Shown one piece after another: positions 48,461-56,457 of a stretch of 61,924 bases of DNA. Each line of letters starts with the position of its first letter. The stretch's first letter is position 1. A program made the translations under genes and the position numbers. The notes beneath the pieces are model-generated. The model did no database searches, had not been told where the DNA came from, and saw only the letters and a program-made list of their open reading frames with translations. Location of the stretch: positions 1 to 61,924 of the forward strand of contig WTGU01000084.1 of the NCBI GenBank assembly GCA_011523425.1, written 5' to 3'. Origin of the DNA: Alphaproteobacteria bacterium. GTDB lineage: Bacteria; Pseudomonadota; Alphaproteobacteria; UBA828.

Positions 48461-50665
48461 ATGAGACCGCCGCTCAAGAACCTGATAACCGAACTCCGCA
48501 CTGACGTGCTCTCGGGGAATCTGTTCCCTGCGCTGTCGGTCGGCCTGGTCGTGGGCGTGATCGGAGCGGCATACCTGATTTCCGTGGGGGCCCTCGTATT
48601 CTCGGGCCCGTTGGCGCCGTTTCTGTCCCAGGGCACGATCATGGTGCTGTTCGGCGGATTCGTCGTCTGCCTGTGGATCGCCCTGACCAGCGGCTACCGT
48701 GGCGCGCTCTCGATGACCGCGGTGCCGTCCTCGATGGTCTTGGTCGTGATCGCGTCAACGATCGGTGTGGAGGGCGATGCGGTCGCGCGCTTCGTGACCA
48801 CGGCCACGGTCGTGATCATCGGGGCAGTGGCGACGGGCATCTGTTTTCTGATCGTCGGGCATTTTCGGCTCGCCAACCTGATCCGGTTCATCCCCTATTC
48901 CGTGGCCGGCGGGTTCATCGCCGGGACAGGGGTACTTTTGTGCGTGGCCGCCCTGTCGCTGATGGGAGTCACGGCGGAGAGGCAAACCCTCCCCTCTCTC
49001 CTGGAGCCCGACGTGCTGTGGAGATGGGCTCCGGGCGTGGCCTACGGTTTCGGCCTTGTCCTTGCCACGAAACGCTGGAGCAATCATTTCATTCTGCCGG
49101 CGAGTTTCCTGCTCATCGCCATGCTCTATCATCTGGTCCTTGCCGGCATCGGGGTCTCCGGAGATGAAGCCCGGGCGGCGGGCCTGCTGTTCGCCGGCAC
49201 GGCGGAAGGAGGCCTGTGGCATCCCTTCCAGTCCGGCGACGTGACGCATGTGGATTGGGCCGCGGTAGCCGCTCAATTTCCCAACATTCTGACCCTGATC
49301 GTGGTGACTCTGATCGCCGTGGCCATGCACTTGAGCGCCCTTGAACTTGCCGTGAACCAGGAGTTCGAGTGGAACAGGGAGTTCAAGGCGGCAGGCGGCG
49401 CCGGTGTGATCGCCGGCCTGGGCGCCGGCCCGGGTGGAAGCCTGATATTCACCTTTTCGATTCTCAGCAACAGGTTCGGGGCGGAAACTCGGCTGACCGG
49501 CGTCGTGACCGCCCTGCTGATCGGCTCTGTCGTTCTCCTGGGCGATTCACTCTTGAACCTGATCCCCGTGCCGCTCATTGCAGGGATGCTGCTCTTCCTC
49601 GGCCTCGGTCTGCTGGACGAGTGGATCGTGAAGGGCCGCAGGCGGCTGCCCTGGATCGAATACGCAATTCTCCTGCTGATCGCCGCCACCATCGTGTCCC
49701 TGGGTTTTCTCGAGGGGGTGGGCGTCGGAATGCTGATCACCATGGTGTTCTTCGCCGTCCGCCTCAGCCGCGTGGACTTGATCGAAGCCAGCTACACCGC
49801 CCGTGAGCGTCACAGCAACAGGAGCCGTTCCATTCCCGATCGAGCCATACTGCGGGCAGAGGGAGAACGGATACAGGCGTACCGGCTGCGCGGATATGTC
49901 TTCTTCGGCAGCGTCGGCCCCCTGCTGGACCGCCTCAGGCAGTCTCTGGACGCCACCCCGAGGCCGGCATGCATCCTGCTGGATTTCGGCGCCGTGTCTG
50001 GTTTCGATTTCTCAGCCATCAACGGGCTGTGCAGGTTCATGCATGCCGCGCAGGCCGTCGGAGCGCGGGTGGTGCTGAGCGCAGCGTCGGAGAAACTCGA
50101 GAACGGACTGGAGCGCAACCTCCCCTCCGCCGTTCACGAAAACCTGCTGTTCGAGCCGGATGCGGACCGTGCCCTGGAGCGCTGCGAGGATATCGTTCTC
50201 GACACCTGGCGGTCGGACCCCGCCGCAGACGAGGACCTGGGCGACGCTTTGCTGGAACGGGTCGTCGGCGACATGGAGCGCCATCTCGACAGGCAGGTCG
50301 TGTTCGAGGACATGGTCGATGAGCTCCGCGACTGGCTGGAAGCTCGCGAATACGACGCCGGCGAGGCCCTCGTATCGATTGGCGAGCCGCAGAAGGGCTT
50401 GCAACTGCTGACAAAGGGCCAGGCCTCCGCCTTCGATTCCTCAGGCGCGCGGCTGTTTCAATGCGGGCCGGGCGATGCGGTCGAGCCGAGAGGCGCCTTC
50501 GGCGCGCATGCAGCCGAGACCGCTATGATTGCGGACCAGCCCTGCCGAACGATGATGCTGACCCCTGCCGCCCGGCTGTGGCTTGAGGAGAATGAAGAGC
50601 AGCTAATCGTGAAGCTCTATCGATATCTCCTCACCATCGAATCCCGGGAGCACGGACACTCGTGA
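48461..50665 (+). CDS. SulP-family anion transporter with STAS and cyclic-nucleotide-like domain
   Basis: A 734-residue membrane protein. Residues about 20-440 hold 10-12 hydrophobic segments of the SulP/SLC26 transporter, with GGFIAGTGVLLCVAAL and GAGPGGSLIFTFSIL stretches. A STAS domain follows (about 465-575; GYVFFGSVGPLLDRLRQSLD, ILLDFGAVSGFDFSAINGLC). The C-terminal part (about 625-734) resembles a cyclic-nucleotide-binding fold (ALVSIGEPQKGLQLLTKGQA), a fusion known in the family. It may import sulfate, bicarbonate or dicarboxylates. The start is set at ATG 48461 because the open frame upstream lacks family sequence. Base use is less GC-rich than in neighbours, a sign of transfer. Confidence 0.87.
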   Translation: MRPPLKNLITELRTDVLSGNLFPALSVGLVVGVIGAAYLISVGALVFSGPLAPFLSQGTIMVLFGGFVVCLWIALTSGYRGALSMTAVPSSMVLVVIASTIGVEGDAVARFVTTATVVIIGAVATGICFLIVGHFRLANLIRFIPYSVAGGFIAGTGVLLCVAALSLMGVTAERQTLPSLLEPDVLWRWAPGVAYGFGLVLATKRWSNHFILPASFLLIAMLYHLVLAGIGVSGDEARAAGLLFAGTAEGGLWHPFQSGDVTHVDWAAVAAQFPNILTLIVVTLIAVAMHLSALELAVNQEFEWNREFKAAGGAGVIAGLGAGPGGSLIFTFSILSNRFGAETRLTGVVTALLIGSVVLLGDSLLNLIPVPLIAGMLLFLGLGLLDEWIVKGRRRLPWIEYAILLLIAATIVSLGFLEGVGVGMLITMVFFAVRLSRVDLIEASYTARERHSNRSRSIPDRAILRAEGERIQAYRLRGYVFFGSVGPLLDRLRQSLDATPRPACILLDFGAVSGFDFSAINGLCRFMHAAQAVGARVVLSAASEKLENGLERNLPSAVHENLLFEPDADRALERCEDIVLDTWRSDPAADEDLGDALLERVVGDMERHLDRQVVFEDMVDELRDWLEAREYDAGEALVSIGEPQKGLQLLTKGQASAFDSSGARLFQCGPGDAVEPRGAFGAHAAETAMIADQPCRTMMLTPAARLWLEENEEQLIVKLYRYLLTIESREHGHS

Positions 50666-50722
50666 CGACTCAATTCCTGAAGCGCGGCGCGCCGTGACGA
50701 GGGCTGTCCGGGCGCGGCTCCG

Positions 50723-51817
50723 CTATCCCTCGGCGTCGGACGCCAGGCACCCCGCGAACGAGGCGGCCATGGTGCGCAGCAGCGTCTCGTAGAGCGCCGG
50801 CCCGTCCTCGATGTCGGCGCCAAGCGGGTCGACGGTGCCGGACCGGACGTCGCTGCCTTCGATGACGGTCCGCACCAGGCGCTGGTCGAACTGGGGCTCG
50901 TCGAACACGCAGACCACGCCGAGCGCGTCCAGCTTGTCGCGGAGCTCGGCGATGCGGCGGGCGCCTGGCGGGCGTTCGGGGCTCACCACGACGGAGCCGG
51001 CGGCGGCGAGCCCGAAGCGGTCTTCGAAGTAGCGGTAGCCGTCGTGGAAGACGATGAACGGCATGCCCCGCGCCGGCGCTACCTGGGCTGCGACCTCCCC
51101 GGTCAGACGGTCCAGGCGGTGCAGCAGCGCATCGACGTTCGCCTCGTAGGTCGCGGCGTTGGCGGGGTCGACCTCGGCCAGCGTGGCCGCGATCGCGCGC
51201 GCCATGGTCCAGCCGTTGATGGGGTCGAGCCAGACGTGCAGGTCGTAGGCGCCGTGCTCGTCGTGCTCGTCGGCATGGTCGTCGTGATCGTCGTGCCCGT
51301 GCCCGTGGTCGTCATGATCGTCGTCGCGGTGCATGGCCGCGTCGTGGTCGTCATGGTCGTCATGACCGTGCCCGTGATCGTCCTCTCCCTGATGCCCGTG
51401 GCTGCTGTGGTCGTGCTCCTCGAAGGCGCCGCCCTCGCGGATCGGCTTCTTGATCAGGCCGGGGACGTCGAACAGCCTGACCACGCGCGCGTGCCGCGAC
51501 AGCGCATCGACCGGCCCGGCGAGCGCGGTCTCCATGGTGTCGCCGATCAGGAAGACGACGTCCGCGTCCTCGAGCGCCGCCGCGTCCGAGGGGCGCATGG
51601 TGAAGGTGTGCGGCGACGAGGCGCCCCGGATGACCAGGTGCGGCTCGCCCACGCCCGCCATTACCGCGCTTACCAGCGAATGCACCGGCTTGATCGAGGC
51701 GACGACCTGCAATCCGTCGTCATCGGCCGCGGCCGGCCCCGCGACCGCACAGCCGAGGAGAGCCGCCGCGGCGAGTGTCAGGGCAACGCGTCGTGCTTCC
51801 ATCGCCGGACGATCCAT
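50723..51817 (-). CDS. znuA: Zinc ABC transporter substrate-binding protein ZnuA-like
   Basis: A 364-residue periplasmic zinc-binding protein. The N-terminal signal peptide (RVALTLAAAALLGCAVAGPAAA) precedes VVASIKPVHSLVSAVMAGVG and SSPHTFTMRPSDAAALEDAD, which gives the first metal His. A His/Asp-rich loop of about 55 residues (about 178-233; repeated DDHDDH and HGHGHDDHD units) is a zinc-sensing or scavenging loop. DLHVWLDP, FIVFHDGYRYFEDRFGLAA and DEPQFDQRLV complete the cluster A-I SBP fold. znuB and znuC are not in the window. The ATG at 51817 has GGGGAGA upstream; an internal ATG at 51802 is possible. A candidate Zur site lies just upstream. Confidence 0.92.
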   Translation of the reverse strand: MDRPAMEARRVALTLAAAALLGCAVAGPAAADDDGLQVVASIKPVHSLVSAVMAGVGEPHLVIRGASSPHTFTMRPSDAAALEDADVVFLIGDTMETALAGPVDALSRHARVVRLFDVPGLIKKPIREGGAFEEHDHSSHGHQGEDDHGHGHDDHDDHDAAMHRDDDHDDHGHGHDDHDDHADEHDEHGAYDLHVWLDPINGWTMARAIAATLAEVDPANAATYEANVDALLHRLDRLTGEVAAQVAPARGMPFIVFHDGYRYFEDRFGLAAAGSVVVSPERPPGARRIAELRDKLDALGVVCVFDEPQFDQRLVRTVIEGSDVRSGTVDPLGADIEDGPALYETLLRTMAASFAGCLASDAEG

Positions 51818-51850
51818 GATGATGTCTCCCCATGCCGGGCGGTTATACGA

Positions 51851-51871
51851 GCAATAATGTAATAATGTTGC
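51851..51871. promoter_or_regulatory. Candidate Zur box upstream of znuA
   Basis: An AT-rich imperfect palindrome (GCAATAATG ... TAATGTTGC; 14 of 21 positions symmetric) stands 34 bp upstream of the znuA ATG, beside TATAAC (51847-51842 on the minus strand) as a possible -10. Position and base composition fit zinc-dependent repression by Zur. Confidence 0.5.
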
Positions 51872-51964
51872 ATTTGTTTCTGGCCTTTTGCAAGCGGCAC
51901 GCAGGGCGGATGCGGCCTTGCCGTCGGGCGATGTGAGCGTGCCGCCCGTCACGTCTCGGGCTCG

Positions 51965-52954
51965 TCAGCCGAGCGGCGCGTCGAGATAGGCGACGAAGGA
52001 GACCAGCCCGATGAGGGTCACCAGGGCGGCGCCGGCGTAGTTCAGCCCGTGGCGGAGCGTCTCGACCCGCCCGCCGCCGCCGGAACGCTCCATGACCCGC
52101 ATCGCCGCCTGTCGCGCGAGAATCGCGCCGACGCCGAGCACGCAGATGGACGCGCCGATTCCGAGCGACATCGAGGCCACGAGCAGGGATCCCGGAACGA
52201 TCATGTCGTTGCCCACCGCGTAGAGCATGATCAGCACGGCGCCCGGGCAGGGGACCATGCCGGCCGCCAGCGCGAGGAAGCCGCCCTCCGCCCTGCCCCC
52301 GTGACTGTGGCTATGGCTGTGACCGTGGCCATGATCGTGACCGTGGCCGTGGTGGTGATGGTCGTGATGATGGTCGTGATGGCGATGGTGGTGGTGGCCG
52401 CCCGCCCCGCGGCCGCGCGCGCGCAGCGACACGCGCACCGCCCGGTAGAGCATGTAGAGGCCGATGCCGACGATGATGAGGAAGCTCGCGGCGCGCACGC
52501 CCGGAATCTCCGAGAGCCCGAGCCCGAAACCGCCTCGGAGCACGGCATCGGCCAGCCAGACGATGACGACGGCGGCGATGACGTGGACGATGGCGATCTG
52601 GATCGCGAGCACGACGCCGCGCATCACCCGCGCCTCGCGCCCGAGGAAATAGGAGACGATGACGAACTTCCCGTGTCCGGGGCCGAGTGCGTGGACGGCG
52701 CCGTAGGCGAAGGCGATCGCGAGCGCGAGCAGGAAAGCGCCGAGGTTCTCGCCCCGCTCGATCGCACTCATGTGGAAGGAGACCTCGGCGTTGGCGCGGT
52801 GCTGAAAGTCCGTCAGCACCTCGGTCAGAGTCGCGAACAGGCCGGCGTCGTCCTCGGCGAGCGCCGCCCCGGCCGCGCCTGCCTGCGCCGCCACCGGCGA
52901 CAGGGTCAGGATCAGGGCGGCAGCCAGCACTGCCAGCCGCACCATGGTCGCCAT
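51965..52954 (-). CDS. NicO/RcnA-family metal transporter with His-rich loop
   Basis: A 329-residue membrane protein with an N-terminal signal-like segment (MVRLAVLAAALILTLSPVAA), about 6 further hydrophobic segments and a His-rich loop (about residues 195-228, HHHHRHHDHHH ... HSHSHSH). LGPGHGKFVIVSYFLG (about 91-106) and GMVPCPGAVLIMLYAV (about 237-252) are NicO signatures; the HGK motif is metal-binding. Family members move Ni or Co, out of the cell (RcnA) or in. Standing directly upstream of znuA on the same strand, with no znuBC, it may instead handle zinc. Start ATG at 52954. Confidence 0.85.
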   Translation of the reverse strand: MATMVRLAVLAAALILTLSPVAAQAGAAGAALAEDDAGLFATLTEVLTDFQHRANAEVSFHMSAIERGENLGAFLLALAIAFAYGAVHALGPGHGKFVIVSYFLGREARVMRGVVLAIQIAIVHVIAAVVIVWLADAVLRGGFGLGLSEIPGVRAASFLIIVGIGLYMLYRAVRVSLRARGRGAGGHHHHRHHDHHHDHHHHGHGHDHGHGHSHSHSHGGRAEGGFLALAAGMVPCPGAVLIMLYAVGNDMIVPGSLLVASMSLGIGASICVLGVGAILARQAAMRVMERSGGGGRVETLRHGLNYAGAALVTLIGLVSFVAYLDAPLG

Positions 52955-52966
52955 GGCAGAGACTTA

Positions 52967-52988
52967 TGACATGTTGTCTGACATGTCA
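52967..52988. promoter_or_regulatory. Perfect inverted repeat upstream of the NicO gene
   Basis: TGACATGT (52967-52974) and ACATGTCA (52981-52988) are exact inverted arms around TGTCTG. The site lies 13 bp upstream of the NicO gene start and 75 bp after the GntR gene stop. The central TTGTCTGACAT resembles the TNGTNNNACNA sites of FadR-subfamily GntR regulators, and a metal regulator is equally possible. Confidence 0.5.
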
Positions 52989-53062
52989 ATGCGGCTGCAG
53001 GCGTCGGCCGTGCTGCCCGGCGGCGGCAGCCGGGACCAGTCGGGTGCGTTTCGGGGCCCGGC

Positions 53063-53809
53063 TTAGAGGCTGACGTCCAGTTCCCCCGGCGCCACCTCGG
53101 CGGCCGATGCGGTGAGCACCTCCATCACCTTCTTCTGGCCGCCGCGCAGCGCCGCCTCGGTCAGCTGCGCGGCACGCTCGCCGTCGCCCTCGATCAGCGC
53201 GGTAACCAGGTCGTCGTGGAAGTGATGGAACTCGCGCTCGCGCCGCTGCAGGGCGAGGCCCAGGTGCACGATGCGCTCGTGCTGCTCCATGAGGGAGACG
53301 ACGAGCGCGACCAGACGCTGATTGCCGGCGCATTCCGCGACGTAGCGGTGGAAGGCGCGGTTGGCCCTGAGATAGGCGGCCTCGCCGGCGCTGTCGCTGG
53401 CGGCATGGGTGGCGTGGGCAGCCTCGTTCAGTGCGCGCAGCCGCGCCGCATCGACCTTGCCGGCCGCGAGCCTGACGGCGGTCACCTCGAGCACGAGACG
53501 GAGCTGGAAGATCTCCTGAACGTCGCGCAGCGTGACCGGGGAGACCGCGTTCCCCTGGCGCCCGCGCGAGACGATCAGCCCCTCCTGGCGCAGGCGCATC
53601 AGGGCGTTGCGAATGGGCGCCTTGCCCATGCGATAGCGCGCCACCAGCAGGCCCTCGGAGACGTCTTCGCCGGGCTGCAGGGCGCACGAGATGATGTCGT
53701 CCTTGATCGCGTCGTAGGCGATGTCGTTGAGGCTCCGGTCTGCGGCCTGCCGGCCCTCGCCCGTCTGTTCCGCAGGGCTGGGGGAGTCGCGCTCGTTCGT
53801 GGAAGGCAT
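53063..53809 (-). CDS. GntR-family transcriptional regulator (FCD domain)
   Basis: A 248-residue FadR-subfamily regulator. The winged helix-turn-helix spans about residues 24-95 (LNDIAYDAIKDDIISCALQP, ISCALQPGEDVSEGLLVARY, MGKAPIRNALMRLRQEGLI). The FCD effector domain spans about 100-230, with HRYVAECAGNQRLVALVVSL and HDDLVTALIEGDGERAAQLT, the latter holding metal- or ligand-binding His residues. Regulators of this group usually control neighbouring catabolic genes for organic acids. The divergent cupin gene is the nearest candidate target. ATG at 53809. Confidence 0.87.
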   Translation of the reverse strand: MPSTNERDSPSPAEQTGEGRQAADRSLNDIAYDAIKDDIISCALQPGEDVSEGLLVARYRMGKAPIRNALMRLRQEGLIVSRGRQGNAVSPVTLRDVQEIFQLRLVLEVTAVRLAAGKVDAARLRALNEAAHATHAASDSAGEAAYLRANRAFHRYVAECAGNQRLVALVVSLMEQHERIVHLGLALQRREREFHHFHDDLVTALIEGDGERAAQLTEAALRGGQKKVMEVLTASAAEVAPGELDVSL

Positions 53810-54008
53810 GGGTGGCAGGTTCCTTGCCGGAGCCGGGCCCGCGAGGCGGCCGGGCGGCGCAGCGGGTCCGGCGCACGGTAGCGCAATCGGCGACCCCTCG
53901 CGAGCGCGGCACGGCCCCGCGCCCCGCCGCCGCTTGCGCCAGCCCGCCGTTCGGCTAGGCTCGGCCCGCGCGCCGCGCCCGGCGCGCCCGTGCGAGGAGA
54001 GTTCCCCC

Positions 54009-54536
54009 ATGAGCCGAGCCGCCAGCCACGCCGCCCCCGTCGCCCGCATCAATGCGCCGAGCGCCCATCCCTTTTCGCCGCCCGATATCGTGCTCCCGAC
54101 CGCGCCGGAGGACGAGCGCATCTGGGTGCCGCTGAAGGAGGGCGTCTGGCTGCGCCCGCTGATGTACAACACGGTGCAGGGCGGCTGGTGCGAGGTGGTG
54201 AAGGTCACGGGCGGCGGCTTCGTCTCGCGCCATCGGCATCCGGCGCCGGTGCATGGCCTCGTGCTGAAGGGCGCCTTCCGCTATCTGGAGCATGACTGGA
54301 TCGCGGACGAGGGCACCTACATCTACGAGCCGCCGGGCGAGGTCCACACCCTCGTGGTCGACGAGGACTGCCCCGAGATGCACTGCTTCTTCGCGATCTC
54401 GGGCTCGGTCAACTATGTGGACGAGGAGGGTCGCGACGTCCGCGCCGAGGACGTCTTCCACCGCCTCGACCGCGCCAGGCAGCACTACGAGGAGGTCGGC
54501 CTCGGCGCCGACTACGTCCAGAACTTCGTGCGCTAG
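54009..54536 (+). CDS. Cupin-domain protein, dihydroxyacetophenone/acetylacetone dioxygenase-like
   Basis: A 175-residue single-cupin protein. The metal motif FVSRHRHPAPVHGLVLKGAF (about residues 76-95) supplies the first histidines and Glu-equivalent, and YIYEPPGEVHTLVV (about 105-118) supplies the last His. Its layout resembles the 2,4'-dihydroxyacetophenone dioxygenase family, non-heme Fe enzymes that cleave C-C bonds. The reaction here is not known. The gene is divergent from the GntR regulator and has GAGGAGAG upstream of the ATG. A GC-rich stem-loop follows. Confidence 0.75.
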   Translation: MSRAASHAAPVARINAPSAHPFSPPDIVLPTAPEDERIWVPLKEGVWLRPLMYNTVQGGWCEVVKVTGGGFVSRHRHPAPVHGLVLKGAFRYLEHDWIADEGTYIYEPPGEVHTLVVDEDCPEMHCFFAISGSVNYVDEEGRDVRAEDVFHRLDRARQHYEEVGLGADYVQNFVR

Positions 54537-54541
54537 GGCAA

Positions 54542-54559
54542 GCGGCGCCTGCGCGCCGC
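54542..54559 (+). terminator. Stem-loop after the cupin gene
   Basis: GCGGCGC (54542-54548) and GCGCCGC (54553-54559) form a 7-bp stem with a 4-base loop, 5 bp after the cupin stop. It lacks a T-tract, so termination is only suggested. Confidence 0.35.
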
Positions 54560-54602
54560 AAGCGATCGGGTCCGAAGGCGCCGGGAATGGGAGCGGGTCA
54601 TC

Positions 54603-54815
54603 ATGCAGGAAGGGTTCACGGCTGTGGTGAAGCAATCCGGCCCCTGGTGGATCGGCTGGATCGAGGAAATTCCGGGCGTCAATTGCCAGGAGCGCACGAA
54701 GGAGAAGCTGCTGGAAACGCTCCGGGTGACATTGCGGGAAGCGCTCGAAATGAATCGTCGCGAAGCCCTGGAGGCCGCCGGGAAGGACTATGAAGAAGCC
54801 ACCGTCGTCGTATGA
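54603..54815 (+). CDS. hicB: HicB-like antitoxin
   Basis: A 70-residue HicB-type antitoxin with the partial RNase-H-like fold of the family: TAVVKQSGPWWIGWIEEIPG (residues 6-25), then NCQERTKEKLLETLRVTLRE and ALEMNRREALE. No separate C-terminal DNA-binding domain is present, as in short HicB proteins. The ATG at 54603 is preceded by GGGAGCGGG. Its stop overlaps the ATG of a hicA frame by 4 bp (ATGA), the usual hicB-hicA coupling. That hicA is broken, so this antitoxin appears to stand alone. Confidence 0.82.
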   Translation: MQEGFTAVVKQSGPWWIGWIEEIPGVNCQERTKEKLLETLRVTLREALEMNRREALEAAGKDYEEATVVV

Positions 54816-55000
54816 AGCGGCGGAAACTCCTGCGGCACTTGCGCAGGAACGGTTGCGCGTTGCTGCGTGAGGGTGCCAGGCACTCCTGGTAGCACAACCC
54901 CTCGTCGAACAGGCGTTCGGCCGTTCCACGACACGCGGAGATCGACGACCGTCTGGCCCGCAAGATCTGCAAGGATCTCGACGTGCCCGTTCCCGACTGA
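54812..55000 (+). pseudogene. hicA: hicA toxin gene with a premature amber codon
   Basis: The 63-codon frame overlaps hicB by 4 bp. It reads MKRRKLLRHLRRNGCALLRE then GARHSW, then TAG at codon 27 (54890-54892), then HNPSSNRRSAVPRHAEIDDR and LARKICKDLDVPVPD. This is a normal HicA mRNA interferase in every other respect, with the conserved active-site His (GARH, codon 24) and the VPRHAEI end. A single base change (TGG to TAG) would explain the stop, since a second Trp is common after HSW. The truncated 26-residue peptide would lack most of the fold, so the toxin is inactive unless the codon is read through. Confidence 0.85.
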
Positions 55001-55041
55001 CCCTCCGCCAAACACCCGTGCACGGCGGCCGCCGCCGCTCC

Positions 55042-55047
55042 TATAAT
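55042..55047 (+). promoter_or_regulatory. Candidate -10 box of the molybdenum hydroxylase operon
   Basis: A perfect TATAAT lies 33 bp before the ATG of the FAD subunit gene in GC-rich DNA. The hexamer 17 bp upstream (TGCACG) is a poor -35, so an activator may be needed. Confidence 0.45.
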
Positions 55048-55079
55048 GCCTGGTCCGCCATAGACGGAGAGCAGCCAGC

Positions 55080-55973
55080 ATGTATCCAGCACCGATCGAC
55101 GAATATGTGCGGCCGGCGACGGTCTCCGACGCGCTGGCCGCGCTGGGCCGCTACGACGAAGGCGACGCGGTGTTCGTGGCCGGCGGCCAGAGCCTCATGC
55201 AGGCGGTCAAGGCGCGGCTCGTGCGTCCGCGCTGCCTGATCGACCTGCAGGCGGTGGACGGCCTCTCCGGCATCGACGCGGGCGCGGACGGTCTGCGTAT
55301 CGGGCCCATGACCCGCTACGTCGAGATCGCCGGCCACGGGGGGCTCGGCGGCGCCTACGGCGCGCTCGGCGACGCGGCGCGCCACGTCGGCGACCGCCAG
55401 GTCCGCAACCGCGGCACCATGGGCGGCAGCCTCTGCTGGAACTATGTCGCCGCCTGCATGCCGCCGGTCGCGATCGGGCTCGGCGCCACCCTGGAGCTGA
55501 CCGCGGCGGAGGGCGGCGCCCGCAGCCTCGCGGCGGAGGATTTTCTGGGCGGCCCGCTGGAGACGGCGCGGGAGGAGAACGAGATCCTCACCGCCATCAC
55601 GATCCCGGCGGCCGCGGGGAATGCCGGCTCCGCCTACAAGAAGTGGGGCCTGGTGACCGACGCGCTGCCGGTGATCGGCGTCTGCGTCTCGCTCGAGGTG
55701 GCAGACGGCCGCTGCGCCGCAGCGCGGGTGGCGGTCGGCGGGCTCGCCACCGGGCCGCAGCGCGCAGGCGCGGCCGAGGCGGCGCTGGCGGGCACCGTGC
55801 CCGGCGATGCGGCAGCCATCGGCGCGGCGATGAAGGCGGCCGCCGCCGAGATCGAGACCCAGCAGGATCTCTGGGCCGACAGCGACTATCGCAAGCAGCT
55901 CATCCGCTCGCTCGGCGCCGAGGTGACGCGAAACGCCTTCGCGCGGGCGACGGGAGGGGAGGCCGGGCAATGA
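55080..55973 (+). CDS. Xanthine dehydrogenase-family FAD subunit (CoxM-like)
   Basis: A 297-residue medium subunit carrying FAD. VFVAGGQSLMQAVKARLVRP (about residues 35-54) is the FAD pyrophosphate-binding AGGQSL motif, and VGDRQVRNRGTMGGSLCWNY (about 103-122) is the second FAD motif. The C-terminal CO_deh_flav_C domain follows from about 180. It passes electrons from the 2Fe-2S clusters to its acceptor. It is first of three overlapping genes (FAD, 2Fe-2S, Mo), the usual order for aerobic molybdenum hydroxylases. Its TGA overlaps the next ATG by 4 bp. Confidence 0.92.
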   Translation: MYPAPIDEYVRPATVSDALAALGRYDEGDAVFVAGGQSLMQAVKARLVRPRCLIDLQAVDGLSGIDAGADGLRIGPMTRYVEIAGHGGLGGAYGALGDAARHVGDRQVRNRGTMGGSLCWNYVAACMPPVAIGLGATLELTAAEGGARSLAAEDFLGGPLETAREENEILTAITIPAAAGNAGSAYKKWGLVTDALPVIGVCVSLEVADGRCAAARVAVGGLATGPQRAGAAEAALAGTVPGDAAAIGAAMKAAAAEIETQQDLWADSDYRKQLIRSLGAEVTRNAFARATGGEAGQ

Positions 55974-56443
55974 GCACCACGACAGTCACGGTGACGATCA
56001 ACGGCGAGACCTTCGAGGAGACGGTGCCGGTCCGCATGCTGCTGGTCGATTTCATCCGCGAGCGCGCAGGCCTCACCGGCACCCACATCGGCTGCACCTA
56101 CGAGGGCGTCTGCGGCGCCTGTACGGTCCAGCTCGATGGCGAGGCGGTGAAGTCCTGCCTGATGGTGGCCGCCCAGGCCGACGGGCACGAAATCACCACC
56201 GTCGAGGGCCTGGCCGACGGCAGCACGCTCTCGCCCCTGCAGCGGGCCTTCAACGAGCACCACGCGCTGCAGTGCGGCTACTGCACGCCGGGCATCCTGA
56301 TGAACATGGACGAGTTCCTGCGCGAGAACCCGGACCCCAGCGACGACGACATCCGCCACGGGCTGGTCGGCAATCTCTGCCGCTGCACGGGGTACGCGCA
56401 CATCGTCGAAGCGGTGCGCAGCGCCGCGAAAGAGACCAGGTGA
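55970..56443 (+). CDS. Xanthine dehydrogenase-family 2Fe-2S subunit (CoxS-like)
   Basis: A 157-residue small subunit with two 2Fe-2S clusters. The plant-type cluster uses Cys42, Cys48, Cys51 and Cys63 (GCTYEGVCGACTVQLDGEAV). The second, near the molybdenum site, uses Cys102, Cys105, Cys137 and Cys139 (QCGYCTPGIL and LCRCTGY). All ligands are present. ATG at 55970; the Mo subunit gene follows after 14 bp. Confidence 0.95.
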   Translation: MSTTTVTVTINGETFEETVPVRMLLVDFIRERAGLTGTHIGCTYEGVCGACTVQLDGEAVKSCLMVAAQADGHEITTVEGLADGSTLSPLQRAFNEHHALQCGYCTPGILMNMDEFLRENPDPSDDDIRHGLVGNLCRCTGYAHIVEAVRSAAKETR

Positions 56444-56457
56444 GGGAGGCGAAGCCG

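Noticed and set aside
51230-51425. Tandem DNA repeats at the His-rich segment
   Set aside because: They are explained by His/Asp codons in the ZnuA loop. The same holds for the repeat-like DNA at 52300-52400 in the NicO gene.
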